From Candidatus Rhodoblastus alkanivorans (GTDB lineage Bacteria; Pseudomonadota; Alphaproteobacteria; Rhizobiales; Beijerinckiaceae): a stretch of DNA of 64,000 nt. The position numbers and the translations under genes were made by a program. Below, in pieces: positions 37,310 through 46,810 of the stretch. The first letter of the stretch is position 1; the number at the start of each line of letters is the position of its first letter. Location of the stretch: assembly GCF_022760755.1 (NCBI RefSeq), contig NZ_JAIVFP010000001.1:327501-391500 (forward strand), given 5' to 3'. The notes beneath the pieces are model-generated. The model was not told where the DNA came from, ran no database searches, and worked only from the letters and a program-made list of their open reading frames with translations.

Positions 37310-39394
37310 ATGAGACTTCTTGGCGTCGCCGTTGCGCTTTTCGGCATATTGTCGGGGGTCGTGGGCTATCAAAGCTCTAACCCGACCCTCGAACTCCTCG
37401 CCGCCGCGAGCCTGGTTGCCGCCTATTGCTGCGAGCGCAGTGCTGACGTTTCGCGCTTCTTGAAGATTTTTCTCGCGCTTTTTACCGTCGAAACCATCGT
37501 CTTCGGCCTTGCCGATCTTTCCGCCCGATTTGGCTTCTGGCCGAAGTCGCTGGCCGACGCGCGACTGCCGCCGACCTTGGCGCTCACCGTCGCCATGTTC
37601 GCCATCATCGTCTTCGTCGTCTCCCATGTGCCGGTGGTGCGCACCCTAACCCGGATTGCGGATCGGTTTTTCGTGGCCAGCGACGAGACGAGCGCGGGCC
37701 TCGGCCGTTTTCGCTTCAGGACGCTGGAGCGGACGCTCGCGACCGGCATGGTCGTTTTCCTGGTCTTGCTGAACCAGGCGCAAGTCGCAATCACGGTGCG
37801 GTTGAATTTTTTCAACCGCGACTTTTTCAACGCAATTCAAAACCACAACGGCCCCGAGTTCTGGCGAATGCTGCTTTGGGTGTTCACGCCCTGGGCTTTC
37901 ATCTATGTCGGCAGCCTTGTCGTGGAATATGTCGTCAGCTCCTATCTGGTCATCCGCTGGCGGCGCTGGTTGACGCAATTCTATATTTCCCACTGGCTTA
38001 GCCGCCATGCCCATTATCGCATGTCGCTGACCAGCGGGCCGGCCGACAATCCCGACCAACGTATCGCCGAGGACGTCGCGCGCTTCATTGACGGCGGCGG
38101 CGAGGGCGGCGCCTTCGGCTATGGCGTTTATAATTATTCGATCATGCTGATTTCGACTTTGTCGTCGCTCGTCTCCTTCGCCATCCTGCTGTGGAGTCTT
38201 TCGGCCAATTTCACTTTTCCGGGCACCAATTTCGCCTTTCCGGGCCTGTTGTTCTGGGTCGCGCTGATCTATGCCGCCGCCGGCACGCTCGTGACCCATC
38301 TCATCGGACGGCCGCTCGTAGGCATCATGTTCACGCGGCAGAAGGTCGAGGCGGATTTCCGCTTTTCCCTGGCGCGCCTGCGCGAATATAGCGAGCAGGT
38401 GGCCCTGCTAAACGGTGAGAAGGCCGAGACCATCTCGCTAGGCGCCAAATTCAGCGCGTTGATCGCCAATTACATCGACATGATCAACCAGCGCAAAAAA
38501 CTGACCGCTTTCACGGGATTTTATGGCCAAATCAGCCCTATAATCCCCTATATCTTTGCCGCGCCATTTTATTTCGCAAAAAAAATTGAACTCGGCGTGA
38601 TGACCCAGACAGCGCAGGCCTTCGGCCAGGTCGAAGGCGCGCTGACCTTTTTCATCTCCTATTACACGTCTCTCGCCGGCTTCCGCGCCGTACTCGATCG
38701 CCTCTCGTCCTTCGACGCCGTCATCGAAGCGGCCCAGACGGGTCAGGGTTTCGACATTGAGTTCGGCGCGCCGGCGCCCGCGTTGCGCAATGCGTCCGTC
38801 GCCCTGCCAAATGGCGCTCTCCTGCTGAAGAACGTGGATCTCAAGCTGACGCCAGGCCGGAACCTGCTGGTCACCGGCCCATCTGGCGTCGGCAAATCTA
38901 CCTTGTTTCGCGCGCTCTCCGGCGTCTGGCCCTTCGGCTCCGGCGCGGTGGCCCTTCCTGAATCAGGGCGAATGATGCTGATACCGCAAAAGCCTTACCT
39001 TCCAATCGGAACGCTCCGCGAGGCCGTCATCTATCCTGCCGGATCAGGCTTCTATGATGATCGGGACATCGCCGCAGCGCTCACCGACGCGCGACTGCCT
39101 CATCTCGCGGACAAGCTCGACATTGCGGATATATGGTCGCAGAGGCTGTCGGGCGGCGAACAGCAGCGCATCGCTATTGCCCGCGCCCTCCTGGCGCGCC
39201 CGGATTGGCTCCTCCTTGACGAAGCCACTGCGGCGCTGGATGAGGAAACGGAGGACGCGATTTACAGAATGCTCGCCGAACGCCTGCCGCATACCACTCT
39301 CGTCTCGATCGGACATCGATCGACCCTCGCCGCCTATCACGTCGATCGCGCCCGGGTGCAAACCGGCGCGCTCGCTCTCTCGGCGACGCACTGA
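37310..39394 (+). CDS. ABC transporter ATP-binding/permease protein, SbmA/BacA/YddA type
   Basis: Fused half-transporter. An N-terminal block of about 110 residues with four hydrophobic helices precedes the ABC_membrane_2 permease domain (about 140-420: QVAITVRLNFFNRDFFNAIQ, YISHWLSRHAHYRM, NPDQRIAEDVARFID), typical of the YddA/SbmA/ABCD family. The ATPase has Walker A GPSGVGKSTLFRALSG, signature LSGGEQQRIAIARALL, Walker B WLLLDEATAALDEE and the H-loop His. 694 residues. Relatives move peptides, cobalamin or very-long-chain acyl compounds; the substrate here is unknown. BacA relatives matter in rhizobial symbiosis, but BacA itself lacks an ATPase domain, so the parallel is limited. Confidence 0.9.
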   Translation: MRLLGVAVALFGILSGVVGYQSSNPTLELLAAASLVAAYCCERSADVSRFLKIFLALFTVETIVFGLADLSARFGFWPKSLADARLPPTLALTVAMFAIIVFVVSHVPVVRTLTRIADRFFVASDETSAGLGRFRFRTLERTLATGMVVFLVLLNQAQVAITVRLNFFNRDFFNAIQNHNGPEFWRMLLWVFTPWAFIYVGSLVVEYVVSSYLVIRWRRWLTQFYISHWLSRHAHYRMSLTSGPADNPDQRIAEDVARFIDGGGEGGAFGYGVYNYSIMLISTLSSLVSFAILLWSLSANFTFPGTNFAFPGLLFWVALIYAAAGTLVTHLIGRPLVGIMFTRQKVEADFRFSLARLREYSEQVALLNGEKAETISLGAKFSALIANYIDMINQRKKLTAFTGFYGQISPIIPYIFAAPFYFAKKIELGVMTQTAQAFGQVEGALTFFISYYTSLAGFRAVLDRLSSFDAVIEAAQTGQGFDIEFGAPAPALRNASVALPNGALLLKNVDLKLTPGRNLLVTGPSGVGKSTLFRALSGVWPFGSGAVALPESGRMMLIPQKPYLPIGTLREAVIYPAGSGFYDDRDIAAALTDARLPHLADKLDIADIWSQRLSGGEQQRIAIARALLARPDWLLLDEATAALDEETEDAIYRMLAERLPHTTLVSIGHRSTLAAYHVDRARVQTGALALSATH

Positions 39395-39418
39395 GGCGCG
39401 CGCAAAAAAGGGGCCTCA

Positions 39419-40315
39419 TTACGGCGGCGGAGCCACAGTTCTCAAGATATGCGGCTTCGCCAGCCGCCCCCGCTCATCCCGCGGTCGCTCCGATTTCCTG
39501 GCGGCGTCCTCGGCCGCAAGCTGCGATTGGAGCCGAAAATCTCGCGCCTCGGTAAGGCGAAGAGCACAGAAGCCTGTCGCTTCCTCGCGATCGTAATCCC
39601 GGCAAGCCTGCGCCCTCTCCGCCGAGAAGGCGGCCTGGTCCTTGATCACGGTCTCGGCGGCCGGCTTATCCTTCTTGTATTTGCTGAGCAAGGTACGAAA
39701 ATGCGCCCGCATAGCCCTTTCGATCGCGCCGCGTTCCTTCTCCATCGATTTGATCTCGGCGTCAGAGAAACTGCCCCCTGCAGGCCCCCACAAACCGGCG
39801 GCGTCGATTCGGCAATCCGCCTGCGTAAAGGCGCAAACGCCAATGGGGCTTCTCGCCCGAACAGCGCCGTTAAGCACATCGAATTGCAAAGGGCAGGCGG
39901 ATGAGTCCAGTTCGAGGCGATGCACGCCATCGGGAGACCCCAAGGCCTTAAGCCGGACCGGTCCCTCCCCGCCCATCGACACCTCACAGGGTTGATTGGG
40001 ATGGGAAATCTTGTCTCCCGCCGCGACGAAGCGCGTAACGACAAGTCGGTCGCCGGATTTCTCGATCTGCAACGCGCCGCGAACCCCAAGCAGGCGAAGC
40101 GGTTTGCTCAGGACGCCAACGAGTTCTGGGGGCTTCGCCACCGTGAAATGCCCGCTGTATTCTTCCCTGGGCCGGGGAGAAACGGCACGCGGCGGCGTGA
40201 TGACCTGTCCCTTGGGCGTCGGCGCGCCCACCGCGCCAGGCAATTGTATCTGCGCGCGGCTGGGAACGCCCGCAAAAATCAGGAAAACAACCGGAGCAAA
40301 AAAAACGAGGCGCAT
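39419..40315 (-). CDS. Secreted protein of unknown function with LprI-like C-terminus
   Basis: Sec signal peptide (RLVFFAPVVFLIFAGVPSRA, cleavage after SRA near residue 22), a Pro-rich linker, then a domain beginning YSGHFTVAKPPELVGVLSKP. The C-terminal third contains CRDYDREEATGFCALRLTEARD, a pattern like the LprI/DUF1311 small periplasmic family, in which paired Cys precede a T-R helix. At least six Cys are present, suggesting disulfides in the periplasm. No enzymatic motif is visible. Its stop is 24 bases from the convergent ABC transporter gene. Function unknown. Confidence 0.7.
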   Translation of the reverse strand: MRLVFFAPVVFLIFAGVPSRAQIQLPGAVGAPTPKGQVITPPRAVSPRPREEYSGHFTVAKPPELVGVLSKPLRLLGVRGALQIEKSGDRLVVTRFVAAGDKISHPNQPCEVSMGGEGPVRLKALGSPDGVHRLELDSSACPLQFDVLNGAVRARSPIGVCAFTQADCRIDAAGLWGPAGGSFSDAEIKSMEKERGAIERAMRAHFRTLLSKYKKDKPAAETVIKDQAAFSAERAQACRDYDREEATGFCALRLTEARDFRLQSQLAAEDAARKSERPRDERGRLAKPHILRTVAPPP

Positions 40316-40425
40316 CGACAGGTGAACTCAGGCGGGACGCAACTATATTAACCGCGTCTCGCCCAAGTCCCAAGTCCCAACTCGCAAATGCGGATCGCAA
40401 CGCCCGATCAGGCAGGTGGCGGCGA

Positions 40426-41232
40426 TCAATATTTGGCAAAGATCGGTTCGCCGCCGCCAAAGCGATAGATGAGCCCGACGGAAAACAGCCACGGCTCGAA
40501 ATGGGTATGCTGAAAGACCTTCGCCGGAACCGGACCGATGCCTGGAAGATTGATCCCGTTCGCATAGGATTCGACATAGTTGAACGTCTTTTTGACGTCG
40601 AGACTCACGCCCCAGTTACGGTCGATCATATAATCGACGCCGCCCTGCACGACCGGACCCGCCGAACTGCCAACGTGGATGTCATTGAGAAAGGCGTTCT
40701 TGTTGTCGAATGAAAATCCGACCGCAACGCCAGCGCCGATATAGGGGCGGATCGACCCGAAATTGTCGAAATGGTAAAGCACGGTGATCGGAATGATCGC
40801 CGGCATGATTTGCCCGAGGACCGTCCCATTGGTCACGACGGGATTAGCCGGGTTGTAACCTTTCGTCTTGTCCTTCACGTAAAGAGGGATGCCGCCGGAC
40901 ACATCCACGGAGATATTCCGCGTGACAAAGAATCCCGCTTCGAAGCCCAGCGTCGAGATATTAGTAATCGTTGCGCCGACGCCAGCCGGAAAAGCCGCCG
41001 GTACGCCATGCGCCAAGGCGGTCGGATCCTGCGCCCAGATATGCGAACTGCTGGTGTTCAAGCCATAGGTGAAGCCAAGCTTGACGAAAAAAGGCTGGAA
41101 ACTGTCCGCGACGGGAGCCGGGGTCGTCTCTTTCAGGCTCGGAAGATCGGCCGCATTCGCGCTGGCGGCGAAGGCAAAAAGACCGAACGCGACCGTCAAG
41201 GCGCGGGCGCTTCTATGGGAAACCGGCTGCAT
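40426..41232 (-). CDS. OmpW family outer-membrane protein
   Basis: Signal peptide (ALTVAFGLFAFAASANA, cleavage near residue 28) followed by alternating strands expected of an eight-stranded barrel. Family hallmarks: FFVKLGFTYGLNTSS, ITNISTLGFEAGFFVTRNISV, PITVLYHFDNFGSIRPYIGAGVA (the most conserved OmpW stretch), VVQGGVDYMIDRNWGVSLDVKKTF, and the aromatic-rich end EPWLFSVGLIYRFG. 268 residues, a little longer than E. coli OmpW. Small hydrophobic compounds are the likely solutes by family; none is shown here. Upstream region 41233-41500 is shared with dnaK. Confidence 0.88.
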   Translation of the reverse strand: MQPVSHRSARALTVAFGLFAFAASANAADLPSLKETTPAPVADSFQPFFVKLGFTYGLNTSSSHIWAQDPTALAHGVPAAFPAGVGATITNISTLGFEAGFFVTRNISVDVSGGIPLYVKDKTKGYNPANPVVTNGTVLGQIMPAIIPITVLYHFDNFGSIRPYIGAGVAVGFSFDNKNAFLNDIHVGSSAGPVVQGGVDYMIDRNWGVSLDVKKTFNYVESYANGINLPGIGPVPAKVFQHTHFEPWLFSVGLIYRFGGGEPIFAKY

Positions 41233-41502
41233 TTATTCCCCCCTAGTTTATATTTAAACTTTTCATGATGATCCGGCGCGAATGCCTTCTCGTCAATTCG
41301 CCGCTCCGGCTCTCCCAGCGCGCGCCATGACCAAGCCGCGCCATGAATAACCCCTCTTATTATTGATTTTATTGCGTCTTTATGACTCTTGCCGCCGTCT
41401 GCTCAACGTCGATTCATTGAAAAACAGATCGCCAGTTGCATTAATGTCACGCAATTTTTTGCGTCACCTAATTCAGTGCGCCCGCGGAGCAGACGCAATC
41501 GG

Positions 41503-41531
41503 CTTGCGAGCAAAATGCCATGTCCCTATAT
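41503..41531 (+). promoter_or_regulatory. RpoH (heat-shock) promoter of dnaK
   Basis: CTTG at 41503-41506 and CCTATAT at 41525-41531 with an 18-base gap match the alphaproteobacterial sigma-32 pattern CTTG-N17/18-CYTATNT. It lies about 130 bases before the dnaK ATG. The rest of 41233-41662 holds no gene I can support; a short hairpin (ACGCAA/TTGCGT, 41450-41465) is nearby. Confidence 0.7.
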
Positions 41532-41662
41532 GAAGCGCGCTCTTGTAACGGGTCGCCCCCATCCCAATGTGAACGGAAGTCGGGAACCGGGCGAGACAAT
41601 CTCCGCCCAATACCGGACCGCTTCGGGGTCTGGCGGTTCTGCGAAGAAAGGAACGAATTCTC

Positions 41663-43564
41663 ATGGCTAAAGTCATTGGCATCGATCTCGGCACCACCAA
41701 TTCCTGTGTGGCCGTGATGGAAGGCTCCACGCCGAAAGTTATCGAAAACGCCGAAGGCGCCCGCACCACTCCCTCCATTGTCGCCTTCACCGACGACGGC
41801 GAACGCCTCACCGGGCAACCGGCCAAGCGCCAGGCGGTCACCAATCCGGAAAAAACCTTCTTCGCGATCAAGCGTTTGATCGGCCGCACCTTCGCCGACC
41901 CGATGACGCAGAAAGACATCGGCCTCGTCCCCTACAAGATCGTCAAGGCGGGCAATGGCGACGCATGGGTCGAGGCGAGCGGCAAACAATATTCGCCTTC
42001 GCAGATCTCGGCCTTCATCCTGCAGAAGATGAAGGAAACGGCGGAAGCCTATCTTGGTCAGACGGTCACTCAAGCTGTAATCACCGTCCCGGCCTATTTC
42101 AATGACGCGCAGCGCCAGGCCACCAAGGACGCGGGCAAGATCGCCGGCCTGGAAGTGCTCCGCATCATCAACGAGCCGACGGCCGCAGCGCTCGCTTATG
42201 GCCTCGACAAAAAGGGGGCGGGCACCATCGCCGTCTACGACCTCGGCGGAGGCACTTTCGACGTGTCAATTCTCGAAATCGGCGACGGCGTTTTCGAGGT
42301 GAAGTCGACCAATGGCGACACCTTCCTCGGTGGTGAAGATTTCGACATGCGTCTCGTCGAATATCTCGCGGATGAGTTCAAGAAGGACAACGGCATCGAC
42401 CTGAAGAAGGACAAGCTGGCCCTCCAGCGCCTCAAGGAGGCGGCCGAAAAGGCCAAGATCGAACTGTCTTCGGCGACCCAGACCGACATCAACCTTCCCT
42501 ATATCACCGCCGACGCCTCGGGTCCCAAACATCTGACCCTGAAGCTGACCCGCGCGAAATACGAAGCTCTGGTCGACGATCTGATCCAGCGCACCATCGA
42601 GCCCTGCCGCAAGGCGCTCAAGGACGCGGGCCTGACTGCAGGCGAAATCAATGAGGTTGTTCTGGTCGGCGGCATGACGCGCATGCCAAAGGTCCAGGAG
42701 ATCGTGAAGCAGTTCTTCGGCAAGGAACCCCACAAGGGCGTCAACCCGGATGAGGTCGTCGCTATCGGCGCGGCGGTCCAGGCCGGCGTGTTGCAGGGCG
42801 ACGTCAAGGACGTGCTGCTGCTCGACGTGACCCCGCTTTCGCTCGGCATCGAGACGCTCGGCGGCGTATTCACCCGCCTGATTGACCGCAACACCACGAT
42901 CCCGACCAAGAAAAGCCAGGTGTTCTCGACCGCCGAGGATTCCCAGACTGCGGTTACCATCCGCGTCTTCCAGGGCGAGCGCGAAATGGCGGCGGACAAC
43001 AAGCTGCTCGGTCAATTTGACCTTGTCGGCATTCCGCCGGCGCCACGCGGCATGCCGCAGATCGAGGTGACTTTCGATATCGACGCCAACGGCATCGTCT
43101 CGGTCACCGCCAAGGATAAGGCGACGAGCAAAGAGCAGCAAATCCGCATCCAAGCCTCGGGCGGCCTTTCCGAGGCCGACATCGAGAAGATGGTCAAGGA
43201 CGCGGAGGCTCACGCCGCCGAGGATAAAAAGCGTCGCGAGTTGGTCGACGCCCGCAATCAGGGCGAAGCCATGATTCATTCCGCCGAAAAATCGCTGAAC
43301 GAATTCGGCGATAAGGTAGCGGCCTCGGACAAGAGCGCCATTGAGGCGGCGATCGCCAGCCTCAAGACCGCGCTGGAGGGCGAGGACGTCGAATCGATCA
43401 ACGCCCGAGCGAATGAGCTGGCGCAGGCCTCGATGAAGCTGGGCGAAGCCATGTACAAGGCGGAGCAGGCCACCGCGGGCGCCGGCCAGAGCACGGCGGA
43501 CGCCAATGAAGATGTGATCGACGCCGACTTCAAGGAAGTCAAGGACGACAAGAAGGGCGCGTGA
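41663..43564 (+). CDS. dnaK: Molecular chaperone DnaK (Hsp70)
   Basis: ATP-driven Hsp70 chaperone. The actin-like ATPase shows [16 protein letters not shown] at the start, [37 protein letters not shown] and [10 protein letters not shown]; the interdomain linker is [11 protein letters not shown] near residue 390; the substrate domain and helical lid follow, ending in the acidic [13 protein letters not shown] tail. 633 residues. AAAGGAAC precedes the ATG. Behind a heat-shock promoter and ahead of dnaJ; works with DnaJ and the ClpB found at 5 kb. Confidence 0.99.
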   Translation: MAKVIGIDLGTTNSCVAVMEGSTPKVIENAEGARTTPSIVAFTDDGERLTGQPAKRQAVTNPEKTFFAIKRLIGRTFADPMTQKDIGLVPYKIVKAGNGDAWVEASGKQYSPSQISAFILQKMKETAEAYLGQTVTQAVITVPAYFNDAQRQATKDAGKIAGLEVLRIINEPTAAALAYGLDKKGAGTIAVYDLGGGTFDVSILEIGDGVFEVKSTNGDTFLGGEDFDMRLVEYLADEFKKDNGIDLKKDKLALQRLKEAAEKAKIELSSATQTDINLPYITADASGPKHLTLKLTRAKYEALVDDLIQRTIEPCRKALKDAGLTAGEINEVVLVGGMTRMPKVQEIVKQFFGKEPHKGVNPDEVVAIGAAVQAGVLQGDVKDVLLLDVTPLSLGIETLGGVFTRLIDRNTTIPTKKSQVFSTAEDSQTAVTIRVFQGEREMAADNKLLGQFDLVGIPPAPRGMPQIEVTFDIDANGIVSVTAKDKATSKEQQIRIQASGGLSEADIEKMVKDAEAHAAEDKKRRELVDARNQGEAMIHSAEKSLNEFGDKVAASDKSAIEAAIASLKTALEGEDVESINARANELAQASMKLGEAMYKAEQATAGAGQSTADANEDVIDADFKEVKDDKKGA

Positions 43565-43586
43565 TCGGCGACTCAGAAAGAATGAA

Positions 43587-43612
43587 AGGCCGGGGCGTCG
43601 ACGCCCCGGCCT
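43587..43612. terminator. Palindromic hairpin between dnaK and dnaJ
   Basis: A perfect 26-base palindrome (AGGCCGGGGCG, TCGA centre, complement), 23 bases after the dnaK stop. It lacks a proper T run (CTTGCC follows), so it may be a partial terminator or mRNA-stability hairpin that lowers dnaJ relative to dnaK. Confidence 0.55.
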
Positions 43613-43745
43613 CTTGCCGAAAAGAATCCACGGCTGAAAAAAGTTGATTCGACGGGTGGCTGCGTCTAGGGCCTTTGTGCGCTTACGCGGCGGACGAAAG
43701 CGCACTTTTCCATTCACCGACTGAGAGATCCGGATGGCGTCGTCA

Positions 43746-44882
43746 ATGGCCAAACGCTGCTATTACGAAATTCTTGGCGTTTCCCGAACCTGTTCCGAAA
43801 ACGAGCTGAAAGGCGCCTTTCGCAAACAGGCAATGCAGCTCCATCCCGATCGGAACCCCGGCGACAAGGAAGCCGAGCACAAATTCAAGGAAGTCAACGA
43901 GGCCTATCAGGTTCTCTCCGACGACCAGAAACGCGCCGCCTATGACCGCTTCGGCCACGCTGCCTTCGAACATGGCGGAGGCGGCGGCGGCTTCGGGGGA
44001 TTCGGCTCGGGCGAGGGTTTCGCCGCCTCGATGGCCGATATTTTCGACGACCTTTTCGGCGACGTAATGGGCGGACGACGTGGACGCTCCTCCGGCCGCG
44101 AACGCGGCGCGGACCTGCGCTACAATATGGAAATCACGCTGGAAGAGGCTTTTCGCGGCAAGACGGCCTCGCTGAAAATCCCCACTTCCGTTACCTGCGA
44201 TGTCTGCGCCGGCTCCGGCGCCAAGGCCGGCTCGAAGCCGAAAACCTGCCCGACCTGCGGCGGCGCCGGACGAGTACGCGCCCAGCAGGGCTTTTTCGCC
44301 ATTGAGCGCTCCTGCCCAAATTGTCACGGCCGTGGCGAAATCATCGAAAACCCTTGCCCCAATTGCTCGGGCGCCGGCCGCATCACCCGCGACCGTTCGC
44401 TTTCTGTCAATATTCCGGCCGGGATCGAGGATGGCACCCGAATCCGGCTGACGGGCGAGGGCGAGGCCGGCTTGCGCGGCGGTCCTTCGGGCGACCTCTA
44501 CATCTTTCTCTCGGTCAAGCCCCATCCGTTTTTCCAGCGCGAGGGCGCCGACCTTTATTGCCGCGTGCCGATCTCAATGGTTCAAGCTGCACTCGGCGGC
44601 GAGGTCAAGGTTCACGGCGTCGACGGGGCGGAAATCAAGGTCAAGGTTGAGGAAGGCACGCAATCCGGCCGCCAGTTCAAGATCAAGGGCAAGGGCATGC
44701 CGGTGCTGCGTTCGCGCGATTTCGGCGACCTCTACATCCAGGCCAACGTCGAAACGCCTCAGAACCTGACAAAAAGGCAGAAAGAGTTGCTGGCGGAATT
44801 CGAAAACGAATCGACGACCAAGACTCATCCAGAATCCGCTGGATTCTTTGCCAAAATGAAAGAGTTTTTTGATTTGACCTGA
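43746..44882 (+). CDS. dnaJ: Co-chaperone DnaJ (Hsp40)
   Basis: Stimulates DnaK ATPase and hands over substrates. J domain with HPD in [14 protein letters not shown] near residue 30, Gly/Phe-rich linker ([16 protein letters not shown]), zinc-finger domain with four CxxCxGxG repeats ([32 protein letters not shown]), and C-terminal client-binding domains. Full type I DnaJ, 378 residues from ATG 43746. The 180-base gap to dnaK holds a hairpin. Confidence 0.98.
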   Translation: MAKRCYYEILGVSRTCSENELKGAFRKQAMQLHPDRNPGDKEAEHKFKEVNEAYQVLSDDQKRAAYDRFGHAAFEHGGGGGGFGGFGSGEGFAASMADIFDDLFGDVMGGRRGRSSGRERGADLRYNMEITLEEAFRGKTASLKIPTSVTCDVCAGSGAKAGSKPKTCPTCGGAGRVRAQQGFFAIERSCPNCHGRGEIIENPCPNCSGAGRITRDRSLSVNIPAGIEDGTRIRLTGEGEAGLRGGPSGDLYIFLSVKPHPFFQREGADLYCRVPISMVQAALGGEVKVHGVDGAEIKVKVEEGTQSGRQFKIKGKGMPVLRSRDFGDLYIQANVETPQNLTKRQKELLAEFENESTTKTHPESAGFFAKMKEFFDLT

Positions 44883-44914
44883 GCAGGCGCCGCCAGCCAT
44901 TCCTTGACGCTTCT

Positions 44915-45760
44915 GTGAATGTGAGCGAATGTCGCCGCTTGCGTCGGCCCCGGGGAGCAAAAACAAAATTGAGAGCGCAAAGAGGTCAGGCAAAATTACA
45001 TTCCGGCCGGAGAAGTCTGATCGAACTGCGCCTCAGCGACGAAGCGCGCTTCATCCGTTCCTGGCTCGAAAATCCTCTGCTTGCCGGCGCGATTGCTCCG
45101 TCCGGACGATTTCTCGCGCGCGCAATGGCTCAATGCGTCGATCCGGAAGCTATAGGTCCCATCGTTGAGCTTGGACCCGGCACTGGCCCGGTGACCCAGG
45201 CCTTGCTCGCCCGCGGCGTGGCCCCCGAACGCCTCGTCCTGGTCGAATATGAGCCATCCTTTTGCCACCTGCTGGAAAAAAAATTCCCGGCGAGCCGAGT
45301 CGTGCGCGGCGACGCCTATCGTTTGAGCGACACCCTCGCCGGAGTTCTCGATGCGCCTCCTGCGGCGATCGTCTCCAGCCTGCCGCTTCTCACCAAACCG
45401 GAAGCGACGCGCCTGTCCCTGCTGCGGCAAGGGTTCGAACTGATGGGGCGGGAAGGACGCTTCATTCAGTTCACCTATGGCGTCAAATCGCCAATTCCTT
45501 CTTATCTTGCCGCCGGACTACGTTTCCGGACGCAGAGCCTCGCCCCGATCTGGCTTAACCTTCCGCCCGCACGCATCTTTATTTATTGTCAGGTCGACTG
45601 CCCGCGCTCCGGGGAGAAACGTTCGGACGTGGTCGCCAAATTGTTGCGCGAGTCCCGTCGTTTCAGTCGTGAGATTCGTGATGAACTGGCGGAAGCTCGC
45701 GCTCGTCTCGTTTCCAGCGACGCGGGCAAGGCGGCCCGCGCGAAAAACGGGCAGTCCTGA
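44915..45760 (+). CDS. pmtA: Phospholipid N-methyltransferase (Sinorhizobium-type PmtA)
   Basis: Likely methylates phosphatidylethanolamine towards phosphatidylcholine with SAM, at the inner membrane. After an unconserved basic leader (about 36 codons), ARFIRSWLENPLLAGAIAPSG and VELGPGTGPVTQALLARGV (SAM motif I), LVEYEPSFCHLLEKKFP and AAIVSSLPLLTKP match the Sinorhizobium-type enzymes. A ribosome-binding site is not clear and the true start is probably downstream of 44915. Lies 32 bases after dnaJ, the same neighbourhood as pmtA in bradyrhizobia (from memory). It is soluble by sequence, without membrane helices, as usual for this type. Confidence 0.8.
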   Translation: MNVSECRRLRRPRGAKTKLRAQRGQAKLHSGRRSLIELRLSDEARFIRSWLENPLLAGAIAPSGRFLARAMAQCVDPEAIGPIVELGPGTGPVTQALLARGVAPERLVLVEYEPSFCHLLEKKFPASRVVRGDAYRLSDTLAGVLDAPPAAIVSSLPLLTKPEATRLSLLRQGFELMGREGRFIQFTYGVKSPIPSYLAAGLRFRTQSLAPIWLNLPPARIFIYCQVDCPRSGEKRSDVVAKLLRESRRFSREIRDELAEARARLVSSDAGKAARAKNGQS

Positions 45761-45828
45761 AAATTGCTTTCGCTTTCCCAAGTTTAGTTCCTATAAGCGA
45801 GCGTTTTCCCGCACCACGGACGCCGCAG

Positions 45829-46530
45829 ATGCATGACGCGAATCGTGACAAGTTGATCGTCGCCCTCGATCTTCCCGACGCCACGAAGGCCCGCGCCATG
45901 ATTGAGCGCCTGGGCGACGCCGTCACATTCTACAAGATCGGCATGGAACTCGCCTATGGCGGCGGCTTCGCGCTGGTGGACGAGCTCGCCCGTGCGGGTA
46001 AGCATATCTTCCTTGACCTGAAGCTTCACGACATTGGTCATACGGTCGAGAAAGCGACCGCGCAAATCGCGCGGCTCGGCGTGCGATTCGTCACCGTCCA
46101 CGCCTTCCCGCAAACGCTGGCGGCAGCGGCGCGCGGGGCCCGGGGCTCGGCCCTGCAAGTGCTCGGGGTGACGGTCATGACGTCTTATGACGATTCCGAC
46201 CTCGTCACGGCGGGCTATCGCCTGAATGTCCGTGAACTGGTCGCTTTACGCGCGCGGCAGGCGAAAGAGGCCGGGATCGCCGGACTGATCCTTTCCCCCG
46301 AGGAACTGAAGGCGACGCGCGCCCTGGTCGGAGCAGACCTGCTGCTGGTCACGCCCGGCGTGCGGCCAGCCGGAGCTGCGCTGGACGATCAGAAAAGGGT
46401 GGCGACTCCTTCCGACGCGCTGAAACGCGGGGCCAATCATCTCGTAGTCGGCCGCCCAATCATCAGCGCCCCCGACCCGCATGCGGCCGCGCTCGCGATC
46501 CAGAAGGAAATTGCCGAAGTCTGCGCATGA
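45829..46530 (+). CDS. pyrF: Orotidine 5'-phosphate decarboxylase
   Basis: Last step of UMP synthesis. LIVALDLPDATKA at the N-terminus, the catalytic tetrad motif in FLDLKLHDIGHTVEKA (Asp-Lys-Asp), VTVHAFPQTLAAA, and phosphate-binding VTPGVRP plus VVGRPII near the end. 233 residues, normal for the bacterial monofunctional enzyme. ATG 45829. Follows pmtA by 68 bases. A hairpin follows the stop. Confidence 0.97.
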   Translation: MHDANRDKLIVALDLPDATKARAMIERLGDAVTFYKIGMELAYGGGFALVDELARAGKHIFLDLKLHDIGHTVEKATAQIARLGVRFVTVHAFPQTLAAAARGARGSALQVLGVTVMTSYDDSDLVTAGYRLNVRELVALRARQAKEAGIAGLILSPEELKATRALVGADLLLVTPGVRPAGAALDDQKRVATPSDALKRGANHLVVGRPIISAPDPHAAALAIQKEIAEVCA

Positions 46531-46540
46531 GCAATAAATA

Positions 46541-46567
46541 ACGCCGGGCGTACCTCCGGCCCGGCGT
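46541..46567 (+). terminator. Hairpin after pyrF
   Basis: ACGCCGGGC pairs with GCCCGGCGT across a 9-base loop, 10 bases after the pyrF stop. No T run follows, so it may protect the 3' end rather than terminate. The remaining 46568-46810 holds nothing I can support apart from the dapB promoter. Confidence 0.45.
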
Positions 46568-46810
46568 CACGTCCTGAGGACTGGGGGACAGCGCCTTTGG
46601 ACAGGAAAACGATAGCCGGAGAAAATGACTCCGCGGTGACATTGCGTCGTCAACTTTGAGACGCCGTCTTCGTCTTTTCGCCGATCCGGGGCTGACGTGA
46701 TCTCTTGCCGCGCCGCGAAAAGACCTTTACAGCGACGGCCAGGGTTTCGGCGACGGGAACGGACCACCCCGATTGCGCCGCATCCTCCTTTCCGGTCCGG
46801 AGACTGAACG

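Noticed and set aside
42266-43753. Open frame of 495 codons opposite dnaK
   Set aside because: Antisense of a complete DnaK; amino-acid composition is that of reversed DnaK codons.
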